Shown here: one piece after another, positions 38,656 through 48,045 of the stretch | How the letters are laid out: each line of letters begins with the position of its first letter | How positions within the stretch are numbered: the stretch's first letter is position 1 | NCBI GenBank assembly: GCA_027493775.1 | Contig: JAOSKE010000001.1 | Coordinates: forward strand, 248,001 to 312,000 | Source: Kiritimatiellia bacterium | GTDB taxonomy: Bacteria; Verrucomicrobiota; Kiritimatiellia; CAIVKH01 | Direction of reading: 5' to 3' | Length of the DNA stretch: 64,000 nucleotides | The notes under the pieces: generated by a model | The model's database searches: none | The model's input: only the letters and a program-made list of their open reading frames with translations | Told to the model about the DNA's origin: nothing | Made by a program: the position numbers and the translations under genes

Positions 38656-39174
38656 CTATTTCCCGGATTCTGTCGGCGCGGTCGCCGGCGCCGGTGTTGT
38701 GGGGGATTGCGCCGCCGCCGCGCCTTCTTCGCCACCGACGAGCGTTTGTGCGGTGATGTCTTCGACGACGAAGTACACGCGAGTGGTGCGTCCCTCCGGA
38801 TTCATGACCTTGACCTGGTAGGTGCGGTTCGTCAGCGCGTCCACCCAGATGGAGCCGTCGGCGACGCCGTGAACGTGCTCATAACGCATATCCAGTTTGT
38901 GGCGTCCGGGCAGAACATAGACGGCGGTGGGATAGGCGGAGGGGGAGTACCACGGCACGGTGCTGTCGTCGTCAACGCTCATGACGGAAATTCGGGAGCG
39001 GGAGGGGCTGAGCACATTGTACGTTTGTTGCGTGGTGCCGAGCACCAGCGCGAGGTCGGCGGCGTCGCGCTGTTTGCCGGAGTAGGCATGTCGGGTGTTG
39101 ACCGTGGCGCAACCTGCGGCGAAGAGCGTCGTTGTTGCGGCGAGCATACAGAGCAGATACCGTGTTGTTTTCAT
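38656..39174 (-). CDS. Lipoprotein of unknown function
   Basis: 172 residues from ATG 39174. The lipobox LFAAGC is at about residues 17-22. The mature part has LALVLGTTQQTYNVLSPSRS, then a beta-rich domain (AVYVLPGRHKLDMRYEHVH, GSIWVDALTNRTYQVKV) resembling small envelope proteins that sense or buffer cell-wall state, and a Pro/Ala-rich tail. I do not recognise the family. The 205-bp gap to the divergent gene at 39380 should hold both promoters; I see only a short GCGCTCAAGCGC palindrome near 39228. Confidence 0.65.
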   Translation of the reverse strand: MKTTRYLLCMLAATTTLFAAGCATVNTRHAYSGKQRDAADLALVLGTTQQTYNVLSPSRSRISVMSVDDDSTVPWYSPSAYPTAVYVLPGRHKLDMRYEHVHGVADGSIWVDALTNRTYQVKVMNPEGRTTRVYFVVEDITAQTLVGGEEGAAAAQSPTTPAPATAPTESGK

Positions 39175-39379
39175 CCTGATCTCCAAGGTGAGTGCGAATG
39201 CCTGTAATTATGCGCCTCGTGCGCCGCGCGCTCAAGCGCTGAGTTTAAATTGCGCGTCGTTGTCCGGGGAGTGGTTGGGATAAACGATTTAATTAAATCT
39301 GTATTGCGAATAGGCCGGTACTCGCTACTATTCGGGAACTTGTGACGCAATCTGTCGCCTGAAAAGTGTGAGGGAAAAT

Positions 39380-40706
39380 ATGACCGTATCTTCGTTTCGT
39401 AATTTTTTAATTGCTCCCATTGCCATTGCTGTTGCCTGCTGGATGACAGCGTGTGCCTCAACGCAGGATGCTGGTTCTCCTGCCGGTGTCGTCAAAAGCC
39501 CCGCTCCGCCAGTTGCCAGTCTCTTGCAGGAGACTGCCGCTTCACCCACTGCCGTCGCTGCCACAAAGACTCCCGCTGAACCCGCTCCCGTTCCGGTTGA
39601 GATAAAGTCGGCCAAAGCTGAAACCGAGACGCCGGCGGTTGTGGCATCTCCCGTCGCGTCGCCCGTTATTGGGGCGAACCAGCAGGATGCCCCGATAATT
39701 TTTGCGAACACCCAGCCCTTCCAGGCGGAGACGGAAATTACCGCGCTTTCCACAGACGTGCGCGACTTGATGCAGGCCGTGCAGGCCATGTCAGCGGCAG
39801 TGGCTGCGCGTCCGCAAGTGGTCGAGCGAATTGTTGAGAAGCCGGTCGAGAAGATCGTCGAGAAGCCGGTGGTCAAGGTTGTCGAAAAGATCGTCGAGAA
39901 ACCGGTTGAAAAGATTGTCGAGAAGCCGGTCGAGAAAATCGTTGAGAAGCCGGTCGTGAAGGTCGTCGAAAAAATTGTTGAGAAGCCGATGACCACGGAT
40001 GAGATGTTGAAAAAACTGGATGCGATGATGACGGATGATATTTCCGGCCGCCGCAGTGGGTTGCGTCCGTTTCTTGCCAAGGCGAGCCTTTGCCTCATGG
40101 ACGAAGATTGTCATTTGAGTGAGGCAGATCTTGCCTCGTTGAGTCCGGAAGATCGCGCGGTGGTGGAGGAATATCAGGCGCTCTTCACAAATCTTGGCCG
40201 CCAGTTGGGAAGCAAGGACCTCGCGAAAGACCGCGAGGCGTTGATTGCTTCATCCCAGATGCTGACCAGCTCGCTCAATGCACAGCGCAAACTTCAGATC
40301 GAGCGCGCGGTTTTGTGCAGTCAGGTCGCGGGCTACGGAAACTATCAGCCGTTCGGAAAGAATGAATTCCGCCTGTCGGAGCTGCCGCGGATTTTGACGT
40401 ATGTCGAATTGGAGAACTTCAAGTCTGTTCCGCAGCCTGATGGACAGCTTGCAGTGAAGCTTGTGACGGAGTTGAGTCTCTTCAAGGCTGGCGCACGCGA
40501 TCAGGGCGCGGTTTGGGCCGAGCAGCCTGTTCAGGTGACGGATGTTGCGGCGCGCGGCGCGGCGCGACTTTTTCTTTGTTCAGGTTCTTCGCCTGCCTGC
40601 GGACATTGCCGCGGGTGATTACGAATTGCAGATCAAAGTGTCCGATCTGGCTGACGGCTCCGCGTCTATTTCGCGTATGCCGCTGCGGCTTGTCGGCAAG
40701 CGGTAA
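39380..40706 (+). CDS. Repeat-bearing lipoprotein, exopolysaccharide locus (frameshifted)
   Basis: About 442 residues. The lipobox region is [11 protein letters not shown] Pro/Ala-rich stalk (about 30-100) is followed by tandem IVEKPV-type repeats at about 151-203, then helical and beta segments ending [18 protein letters not shown]. The repeats are likely an extended or coiled stalk across the periplasm or surface. The frame breaks in the GC-rich stretch near 40555; a one-base change restores [18 protein letters not shown] and a stop at 40704-40706. ATG 39380 is chosen over GTG 39368 for the GAGG 7 bp upstream. Function unknown. Confidence 0.7.
39830..39989 (+). repeat. Tandem IVEKPV-type coding repeats
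   Basis: Imperfect units of 18-27 bp built on ATTGTCGAGAAGCCGGT, with KPVEK and KPVVKVVEK variants. They code for the charged stalk of the surrounding lipoprotein. Unit wobble changes are mostly synonymous, so the amino-acid pattern is kept. Confidence 0.85.
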
Positions 40707-40726
40707 TCTTATCGGATTAACGACCA

Positions 40727-42155
40727 GTGGGTAAATTCTCTCACATCATTAGAACGGGAGCGGCTCTTGCAGCCTTGGCGGGCCTTGTTGCCGGTTGCGG
40801 TACGCCACCCTCGGGCGCGCCGATGGGCAACGTGCTGCCTTCGTTGACGCAATTGCCGGTGAGCCAGGTCGAATCATTTGCTGTGCCGACGCAGGAGAGC
40901 TGGGTTGCTGACGCCCCCAATCTTTGGCGTGCGGGGGATGGGCGCTATGTTGCCCGCACCACAGGCGATGTGGCCACAGCGTCGCTGACCTTCTCGAATC
41001 TGTTGTCCAACGTATTTGTCGAAGTGGATTATGTTCGCGATCCCGGCTCTGTTGGCGCAGGCGGCATTGTGGCGCGCGCGACACCGGACTTCAAAGCGTG
41101 GGAGGCGGGATCGGGTTACTTGTTTGGAGTTGGTTCGGACGGGGAGGGGTGGCAAGCCTCGATTATCCGCCAAACCTCCGGCGAGGTCGGCTATGTGCTT
41201 GCGTGGACAAACATTTCCGCGTTTGCCGGAGAGTCGAATCATATTGTCGTATTGCTGTCGGGCCGACTTTTGCAGTTTTACGTGAACGGCGTTTTGTTCT
41301 GGGAAGGGCTTGACCGCGGCCCCGATTCGGGCGGTGTGGGCTTGTTTGCCTCCACACCCGAAGGGTTCGGCGCCACGCACGAATTCAGTTCGTTCGTGGT
41401 GAAAAACGCCGAGCCGTCTGCCGTGTCTCCGACGATTGGAGGGGAACCCGTAAAGACGCCCCCGGCCGCAAAGTCCAAAAAGAGGAAAAGTCCTCCCCAA
41501 AAGCCGATAAAAAGGAGAAGTCGGCTTCGGAAGCGGATTCGGGCGCAGTGCCCGCTGCTGCCTCCGTTGCCGTGGCGGCGCCCGCGATGGTGCCGACTTC
41601 TTCGACGGACTCGGGGCCAGATCGCTCGCCCATTCTGCGACCGGGATTCCTTATGCGTGTCTCTGTATTGGTTTCAGGGAAGCGCGAAATTGACGGAGAG
41701 GTGAAGCGCGTCTCCGATAACAACATGCTCGACCTTCCGCTGATCGGGCAGATTCCCGTGGAGGGAGTTTCCCTGCGCAGATTGAACGAGATTTTACAGG
41801 AGCGTTATTCGGAGTTTTTTGTCAACCCGCAGGTGATCGCGGAATTCGTGATGGAAGAGCGGGCGGATGCCATTTCGCCGTGGGGCTCCGTGGTCGTATT
41901 AGGTCGCGTTCGCACGCCGGGTCGCGTGAACATCCCGCCGACGCAAGACCTTAGACTCAGCGCTGCCATTCAACTGGCCGGGGGGCTGGATACAAGCGCG
42001 CGCGCTTCAGCGATTCGACTGACCCGCAAAAAGATGATGGAACAACCGAACAGACGACCGTTGATTTCACCGCTGTGGGGCAGCATGGCGAAATTGGAAA
42101 TGACTTGCTTTTGCGGGCGGGAGACTTGATTTTTGTTCCCGAACGCATTTTTTAA
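40727..42155 (+). CDS. LamG-like/Wza-type polysaccharide export lipoprotein fusion (two frameshifts)
   Basis: About 476 residues. Lipobox LVAGC with Cys24. Residues about 45-225 form a concanavalin/LamG-like beta sandwich (FVEVDYVRDPGSVGAGGIVA, GRLLQFYVNGVLFWEGL). A Lys/Glu/Ala linker follows, then a polysaccharide-export domain (ILRPGFLMRVSVLVSGKREI, LDLPLIGQIPVEGVSLRRLN) with an SLBB-like part (VVVLGRVRTPGRVNIPP). Frame breaks: C5 at about 41459 (in the linker) and A5 at 42028-42032. Corrected, it ends LLLRAGDLIFVPERIF at 42155. It would form the outer-membrane export pore with the Wzc-like kinase. GTG start with a weak ribosome site. Confidence 0.78.
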
Positions 42156-42242
42156 CAACCGCGTTTCCAAAGGGGCAGCACAACTGAGGTTGCTAAAAAA
42201 GCGCATCGCGTTTGTGGCGCAGACTTTTAGAGGGTGGACTAT

Positions 42243-43568
42243 ATGAAAAGAATACTTATTGCGGGCGCAGTGCTCGCGTTCAGTGTCGGCGCTGTGTTGG
42301 CGTTCGATGATGGAATTAATCTGGGCCTTGCGCGCCTTAATCTATGGGGCGAATTGAGTGGCACCTATGACTCCAATGCAAAAATCGTCGTGCCTTCCGG
42401 CGAGATACAAGATCGCCAGATATTTCAGGACAAGAAAGTCGGCGGCGTCTCGAAGAAAGAAGACGACATATTCTTCGACCTGATTCTCGGCGGCAGATTG
42501 TTCCGTGAAACAGACCGCTTCTTTGCCGGGTTGAGCCTGATCGGTGATTTCCGTCGCTACTCGGACTTCGACGAACTCGACAACGAGGCGTTCATGCAGG
42601 AGTTGGAGATTCGCCTCGGCGAGCGCCGCTTCGACCGCCTGACCCTCGCTGTCCGCGAGGCCTATCGCGAGGTCTTTGACTACGAGAGCGTGGACTACGC
42701 AAACGATTTCGCGGACTCCGACAAGCAGTCCCTCTTTCTTTCGGAAGACCGCACAGAGCGCGTCAGCCGTCAGCTCCTCGACCTCGCCGGAGTTGTGACA
42801 TGGCGGGCCACGGACAAACTAAATGCAGATTTCTCCGTCGCATACGGCTCGATCGAATACGACACAGATTTGCTGTACAACTGGTCGGACATCAAGGGTC
42901 AGATCGAACTCGATTATGAATTGACGGACAAATCCTCCGCGTTGCTGACCGGCCAATACGGCGTCCAAGACAGCGACGCGCTGGCCAACGAGCCAGACTA
43001 CTACGTCCTTCGCGGCGGCTTTTTGACCCGCACAACGGACAAACTGACATTCAAGGGCGGTGTTGGCGCGGGGAAATATGATCGCTATGAGGCGAAAGAA
43101 GACCTGCGGAATGCGGGAGATGTTCAGCGCGCGGCCGAATCCGAACACGACGGCACGATTGATTATTTCAGCTTTGATCTTGCGGGCGACTTTGATCTGA
43201 GTCAGCGGACGAAGCTGCAGTTCATCGGGCGCAACGCGGTTCAGCCCGCCGCGCAGTATGCGGACAACCCCAAGTTGGTCACCGTCGCGTCCGTGGGTAT
43301 TTCGCATCGTCTGGTGGATCGGTTCCGCTTGACGGCGACGATTTCCTACCGCAACGACGATTATGAGGATCCGGTGCGTGTGGATGTTGACCGCTATGTG
43401 GATCAGGAAGACACCATCTGGGGCGGGCAGTTGCGTCTGGACTATTTGCCGCCGAAGGGCCACTTGAATGTCTATGCCGAAGCGCGCTATGAGAACCGCA
43501 ACACGACGTTGCCGGATGAGGACTATGACCAGCTTCGTCTCTCAATCGGCATCCGCGTTGAGATTTGA
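42243..43568 (+). CDS. Outer-membrane beta-barrel protein of the exopolysaccharide locus
   Basis: 441 residues with signal peptide RILIAGAVLAFSVGAVLA. The mature part is a long run of amphipathic strands separated by charged turns, e.g. LNLWGELSGTYDSNAKI, KLNADFSVAYGSIEY and GHLNVYAEARYENRNTTL, and closes with LRLSIGIRVEI, a C-terminal strand. Resembles the barrel proteins (EpsL/BBP2-like) that accompany Wza-type exporters. GAGGGTGGA lies before ATG 42243. Confidence 0.8.
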   Translation: MKRILIAGAVLAFSVGAVLAFDDGINLGLARLNLWGELSGTYDSNAKIVVPSGEIQDRQIFQDKKVGGVSKKEDDIFFDLILGGRLFRETDRFFAGLSLIGDFRRYSDFDELDNEAFMQELEIRLGERRFDRLTLAVREAYREVFDYESVDYANDFADSDKQSLFLSEDRTERVSRQLLDLAGVVTWRATDKLNADFSVAYGSIEYDTDLLYNWSDIKGQIELDYELTDKSSALLTGQYGVQDSDALANEPDYYVLRGGFLTRTTDKLTFKGGVGAGKYDRYEAKEDLRNAGDVQRAAESEHDGTIDYFSFDLAGDFDLSQRTKLQFIGRNAVQPAAQYADNPKLVTVASVGISHRLVDRFRLTATISYRNDDYEDPVRVDVDRYVDQEDTIWGGQLRLDYLPPKGHLNVYAEARYENRNTTLPDEDYDQLRLSIGIRVEI

Positions 43569-43624
43569 TTTATAGGAACAAATAGTGTAGTAGTTGCAGT
43601 TACGAGAAAGATTGGAGGCGGATC

Positions 43625-44257
43625 ATGAAAAGACTCAGTGTGTTGTTGGCGCTGTTGATTGCAGTTGCCGTCGGAATGCCTGCCATGGCGTATGAGACGC
43701 CGACAGATGCGCAGATTCAGGGTATTTTGGCGAACCACAGCGAGCTGGATGCCGCGCTTAACGGCGCCTCGCCCGCCCAGGCCGCAGAAACCGTGATGCG
43801 CGCGCTGGTCGAGTTGGAAAGCTCGACAATTCCCTCTGCCAGCAAAGAGCAGACCGCCGCGTTGCTTTATACGCGTGCGCTCTTGCTGACCGGTGAAAAT
43901 GCGCCGCAGTTCGCTCAGAGTCTGGCCTCACAGGTTGATCCGGGCCTGCTCCCGGTGTTTGCCGCCTCGACCGCGATTGCCGTTGGTGGTGGGGAAGGAC
44001 CGGTCTTTCAGGCGCTCGTCGCCCCTGCCGGTTCCGAGGGAAGCAGCGTGGCAGCCGCCGCAGCGGATCCCGTTTCTGTGCTCGGCGTTGACTCGGTTGC
44101 GCAAATTCAGCAGTTGGTCATTGAAATGCGCGGCGTTGCGGCCCCTGTGATTCCGCCGCCTGCGACTGCGCCGATGAATCTCGTGCCGCCGATTGTTCCG
44201 GAGGGCCTGCGCGCGGGTGGTCAACCGCCAGTCGCCACCGGCTACGTAAACCAATAG
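43625..44257 (+). CDS. Secreted Ala-rich protein of unknown function
   Basis: 210 residues. Signal peptide LLALLIAVAVGMPAMA. The mature protein is helical at first (AQAAETVMRALVELESS, SKEQTAALLYTRALLLTG) and ends in a Pro-rich tail (PVIPPPATAPMNLVPP). GGAGG precedes the ATG. No family recognised; position suggests a polysaccharide-locus accessory. Confidence 0.65.
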   Translation: MKRLSVLLALLIAVAVGMPAMAYETPTDAQIQGILANHSELDAALNGASPAQAAETVMRALVELESSTIPSASKEQTAALLYTRALLLTGENAPQFAQSLASQVDPGLLPVFAASTAIAVGGGEGPVFQALVAPAGSEGSSVAAAAADPVSVLGVDSVAQIQQLVIEMRGVAAPVIPPPATAPMNLVPPIVPEGLRAGGQPPVATGYVNQ

Positions 44258-44287
44258 GCTGCTTCGAGCATAGTTGTTCTTTGAGAG

Positions 44288-44340
44288 CGGGCCGTCAATC
44301 GAGTGGCAGAAACGTCACCGTATGACGGCCCGTTTCATTT
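44288..44340 (+). terminator. Hairpin terminator before the polymerase gene
   Basis: A perfect 10-bp inverted repeat, CGGGCCGTCA (44288-44297) and TGACGGCCCG (44323-44332), with a 25-nt loop, followed by TTTCATTT. The right arm overlaps the likely start codon of the next gene, so it may also hide its ribosome site. Confidence 0.55.
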
Positions 44341-45758
44341 CCAATCGTTTCATGCGCACCGGGCGTTCCGCCTTTCCCAAAACACAGCTCTTTGCGGTTG
44401 TGCTCGTTTCGCTGTTGATGCTGTATCCGGCATGGCTGCGCGGCGGAACGCATGCGGGGTGGACGTGGCCGTTGCCGTGGATTGCGATCGGCGGACTGCT
44501 CCTCTGGCTCTTGTCGGGCAGACTGAGCCAGGATCGCGCAAATCGCCCTGCGCTCTTCTTGAAAGATCCGGCGCTATGGGCGGGACTGTTGTTTCTGCTC
44601 CTGCTCATCTTGCAGTGGTGGAACGCCGGCCGTGCGCTGTATTACGACGTTGCCGCCCGTGCATGGTCCTACAGCCCGCCGCGCCATCCGTTATTGCCCT
44701 CCGCAATCACCACGGCAGAGGCCCGTCAGATGTTGGACTGGTTTCTGCCCGCGTGGGTGATTCTTGTCGTGCTCCGCTCGCCCTCACTCTGGCCACGCGC
44801 ACGACGGGCAATTTGGCGAGTCGCTGTAATTAACGCCGCTTTGCTCGCCATTTTTGGAATGGTTCAGTTTGCGTCCGGTACAACGAATATGTACTGGCTT
44901 CTTCCGATGCGGCCGCATTTTTTCGCGTCATTCGGATATCCGAACCACGCGGGTTCATATTTTCTAATGAGCGAATGTCTGGCCGCAGGATTGCTTGTGT
45001 ATGAACTGGAAGACACCGTTGCGAGACGGCGGGTTGGTCGGATGCTTGTCCTTTCGCTTGCGTTTCTGCTGAGTCTGGTGGGCGCAAATTTTGCGTTGAG
45101 CCGAGCGTCCATCTTGTTGAGCTGGCTGTTGCTGCTTCCGATTGGCTTCGTCATAGGTCGCGTGACTTGGCAACGCCTCCGTCCCGCCCATCGCGTGAAT
45201 TTGGTCATCGGCTCTCTGGCGGCGATTGTCCTCGCCGCGCTCCTCACCATCGGCTTGGGACGCGACGCGATCAGGACGGAATTCAAGCCGGAGGACGATC
45301 AAAAAACCTTTTTTGATCGCGAGACGAACTTTCGATGGTTTCAACTGGAAACCGCCGTTCACATCTGGCGGGACAACCCGTGGTATGGCGTTGGAGGATG
45401 GGGCTATCGTTATCTGATGGCGCATTATCTGCCGACGGACCAGTGGCATCGCGTTTCTGAAGGCAAAGCAAACGTTCACAATGATCCGGTTCAGTTCCTA
45501 AGTGAATTTGGCCTTGTTGGAGCGGGCGCCATGGCCGGAGTTGTCGTCCTGCTGGGATGTTCGGCCTTCCGGCGGCGTCAGGGTTTTGACGCAATGATTG
45601 CGCTCTCCATGCTCGGCGTTGGTGCGGTGGCTTTGCAGAGTTTGATTGATCTGCCATTTCGCTCGCCTGCGGTGCTTTACTTGTGGCTGGTCATTCTGGC
45701 TGGCGCGGGAGGCGCACGAAAACCAAGGTCGCCCGCAGCCCTCAAATCAGTTGAATGA
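44322..45758 (+). CDS. O-antigen ligase/polymerase-like membrane protein (Wzy)
   Basis: 478 codons, about 11 transmembrane helices. The Wzy_C/ligase region is recognised by FFASFGYPNHAGSYFLMSEC, FALSRASILLSWLLLLPIG, and the large periplasmic loop with WRDNPWYGVGGWGYRYLMAH and KANVHNDPVQFLSEFGLVGA (the conserved H-N-D/Q-x-E-x-G motif). Would polymerise repeat units on the periplasmic face. Start uncertain: ATG 44322 falls inside a hairpin arm and ATG 44352 is an alternative; neither has a strong ribosome site. Confidence 0.85.
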   Translation: MTARFISNRFMRTGRSAFPKTQLFAVVLVSLLMLYPAWLRGGTHAGWTWPLPWIAIGGLLLWLLSGRLSQDRANRPALFLKDPALWAGLLFLLLLILQWWNAGRALYYDVAARAWSYSPPRHPLLPSAITTAEARQMLDWFLPAWVILVVLRSPSLWPRARRAIWRVAVINAALLAIFGMVQFASGTTNMYWLLPMRPHFFASFGYPNHAGSYFLMSECLAAGLLVYELEDTVARRRVGRMLVLSLAFLLSLVGANFALSRASILLSWLLLLPIGFVIGRVTWQRLRPAHRVNLVIGSLAAIVLAALLTIGLGRDAIRTEFKPEDDQKTFFDRETNFRWFQLETAVHIWRDNPWYGVGGWGYRYLMAHYLPTDQWHRVSEGKANVHNDPVQFLSEFGLVGAGAMAGVVVLLGCSAFRRRQGFDAMIALSMLGVGAVALQSLIDLPFRSPAVLYLWLVILAGAGGARKPRSPAALKSVE

Positions 45759-45774
45759 AAGACCTTCGGGCGAT

Positions 45775-48045
45775 ATGGTCCTGTCCCAACGGAACTATTC
45801 AGTGAACAAGCCACCCGATAACGAAAATCAGCCCGCGCCGCAACACGCGACGCCCATTTACAGCTCACAGATTCAGTACAGCGACCCGTATTACGGGGAT
45901 GCGCCTGGCTTTTCGTCGGATATCGGCTTGTTGGGCAAGGTGACCTTGGGCCGACTTTTGCGGGTCGCCTCTCAAAAATGGTTGACCGTTTTGCTGGTCG
46001 TTGCATTTGCGCTTATCTCGACAGGAATCTATCTGCTGTTCGCGTCCCGTGTTTATCGCGCGGATGCGCTGATTGAGATGAGCACGCGCCGCCCCCGAAT
46101 CACGGCGGGGCAGGGCGCGATCATTGACGACGCGAATTCCTCGTGGGGTGCGGAAGAGGTCTTCAACACCCGCCTTGAAAAATTCAGAGGCGATGAAACG
46201 CGCAAAGTTGCGGCGGAAAAGCTCAGGGACATTTTGAAGCAGCCGACAGCGACGTCGGGGGAGATGGAGGCCTTGCTTCCGCCGCCCTTGGATATTGATT
46301 TCCGCTTGGTTCCGCGTACCCGCCTCCTGCGAATTTCTGTTGATGCGCACAAGGCTGATCTTGCGGCGAATGTCGCCAATGCGTTCGCCGCTGCCGCAGA
46401 GGCGATTGCGTTCGACGAAAATCGCCTGACCTCCGACAGCGCCGTTGCCTGGCTTCAGACACAGGTCGTCTCCCAGCGCAAGGCGTTGGAAAAAGCAGAG
46501 GAAGCCCTTGCTGATTTTCGCTCGAAGAATCAACTCGATGCCTTGGAGTTTCGTAAGAAAACCATCCAAAGTGCGCTTGAAGAGTTTAGCAGTACGCTCG
46601 TAAAACTCGAAAATCAGGAATTGCTGACCCGCCAGTTGCTCGATTCACTCGCGACCATCGGGAACGAGAAGGAGAGTGTCGGCACCATCCCGCTGTCCGT
46701 TCCGCGCCAGGAGGAAATTACCGAACGACTCCGCGCATGGCTCGATGCGGTAGCGCAGCGCGATGCCCTTTTGACGCGGCTTACGCCCAAGCATCCCGAC
46801 GTACTTGCTCAGGAAGATACAATTAATACGCTGCACCGGCAGCTCGAGGCCACCGTGCAACGTTCACGCGAGACCGTTCAGTCGGAATTGTCCCTTATTC
46901 AGAATCAGGTGAACAGTCTGAAGGCGGAAAGCGAAACTCGTCGCAAGGAACTTGCAGAAGTGGATTTGGAAGTGATGAAGGGCAAGACCACGCTAACCTC
47001 GTTGGAGCGGGAGCGTGACGCGAGCGATCTGAGCTATCGCGGCGTCCTCAATCGCATTGAGGAAGCCCGGCTATCCGCCGACGAAAACACGGCCTCCATT
47101 AAGACTGTCCGAAAAGCAGCCCCTCCCTCGCATCCGTTGAAACCGCGCAAGTTGCGGATTTTGGCTGTGGCTTTCCTGCTCGGCGCACTGGGCGGTCTCG
47201 GCCTCGCGCTATTCACCGACAACATGGAAGATTATATCACCAGCACGCAGGACGTGGAGGGCGACCTCGGACTCAAAGTGCTCGGCTTGATCCCGCACAT
47301 GGAGGTCGCCGCGCGCGAGGAGCTTGCGCTGGCGAGTTTGACGGATCGTTTCAGCCAGGTCGCCGAGGCATTTGCAGGCGTACGCAGCCTGATTGATTCG
47401 CTGGCCGGTCAGCAGGGGCGAAGCATATTGGTGGTCAGCACGACCCCTGCGGAAGGCAAGACCATTACGTCCTGCAACCTCGCCATCATGACCGCCAAGC
47501 GCGGCCTGAAAACCCTGTTGGTGGATTTCGATTTGCGCCGTTCTCGCATCGGGCGGATGTTCAAGATCGGCTCGGACGCGCCGAGCCTTATTCACGCTTT
47601 GGGTCGGCAGGATGCCACGCTCTTCGAGAGCCTTCCGCAGAAAACAGAATTGAAAAATCTGCACGTGATCTCCAGCCGACCCTCGAGCGAAATCAGCGCG
47701 GCTGAAATTATGGGATCGCGGATTGTCAGAGATTTCATGGAATGGGCGAAAGCGAATTATGACCGCATCATCGTGGACTCGCCGCCCTACGGCATCGTCA
47801 GCGATGCGGTGTCGCTCGCGGGTCTGACCGGATGCCTTATTCTGGTTTGCCGTCCGAACAAGAGCCGCAAACGCGCGACACATCACGCGATCAAGCGGCT
47901 TGCGGAAGCGGGCGCCAACATCCTCGGTGCCGTGGTGAATGATGTGGACTTCACCAAAGGCTCCTTCCTCAGCAACTACAGTTATCGCGACACCCACTAC
48001 AATTACAGGGAACAGTACGGCAGTGACGAACACGCCGAACGATGA
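45775..48045 (+). CDS. Wzc-like chain-length determinant with tyrosine autokinase
   Basis: About 756 residues. Wzz domain: helix 1 WLTVLLVVAFALISTGIYLLF, a periplasmic coiled coil (about 240-450), and helix 2 LRILAVAFLLGALGGLGLAL with the Pro-rich segment PPSHPLKPRK. BY-kinase domain: Walker A VSTTPAEGKTITSCNLA, A' LLVDFDLRRSRIG, B IIVDSPPYG. The C-terminal tyrosine cluster NYSYRDTHYNYREQYG is the autophosphorylation tail. Controls polymer length and opens export with the Wza-like lipoprotein. Confidence 0.94.
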   Translation: MVLSQRNYSVNKPPDNENQPAPQHATPIYSSQIQYSDPYYGDAPGFSSDIGLLGKVTLGRLLRVASQKWLTVLLVVAFALISTGIYLLFASRVYRADALIEMSTRRPRITAGQGAIIDDANSSWGAEEVFNTRLEKFRGDETRKVAAEKLRDILKQPTATSGEMEALLPPPLDIDFRLVPRTRLLRISVDAHKADLAANVANAFAAAAEAIAFDENRLTSDSAVAWLQTQVVSQRKALEKAEEALADFRSKNQLDALEFRKKTIQSALEEFSSTLVKLENQELLTRQLLDSLATIGNEKESVGTIPLSVPRQEEITERLRAWLDAVAQRDALLTRLTPKHPDVLAQEDTINTLHRQLEATVQRSRETVQSELSLIQNQVNSLKAESETRRKELAEVDLEVMKGKTTLTSLERERDASDLSYRGVLNRIEEARLSADENTASIKTVRKAAPPSHPLKPRKLRILAVAFLLGALGGLGLALFTDNMEDYITSTQDVEGDLGLKVLGLIPHMEVAAREELALASLTDRFSQVAEAFAGVRSLIDSLAGQQGRSILVVSTTPAEGKTITSCNLAIMTAKRGLKTLLVDFDLRRSRIGRMFKIGSDAPSLIHALGRQDATLFESLPQKTELKNLHVISSRPSSEISAAEIMGSRIVRDFMEWAKANYDRIIVDSPPYGIVSDAVSLAGLTGCLILVCRPNKSRKRATHHAIKRLAEAGANILGAVVNDVDFTKGSFLSNYSYRDTHYNYREQYGSDEHAER

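Noticed and set aside
39830-39989. A possible CRISPR-like or satellite repeat array
   Set aside because: Units are in-frame codons for IVEKPV peptides with synonymous wobble, with no spacers.
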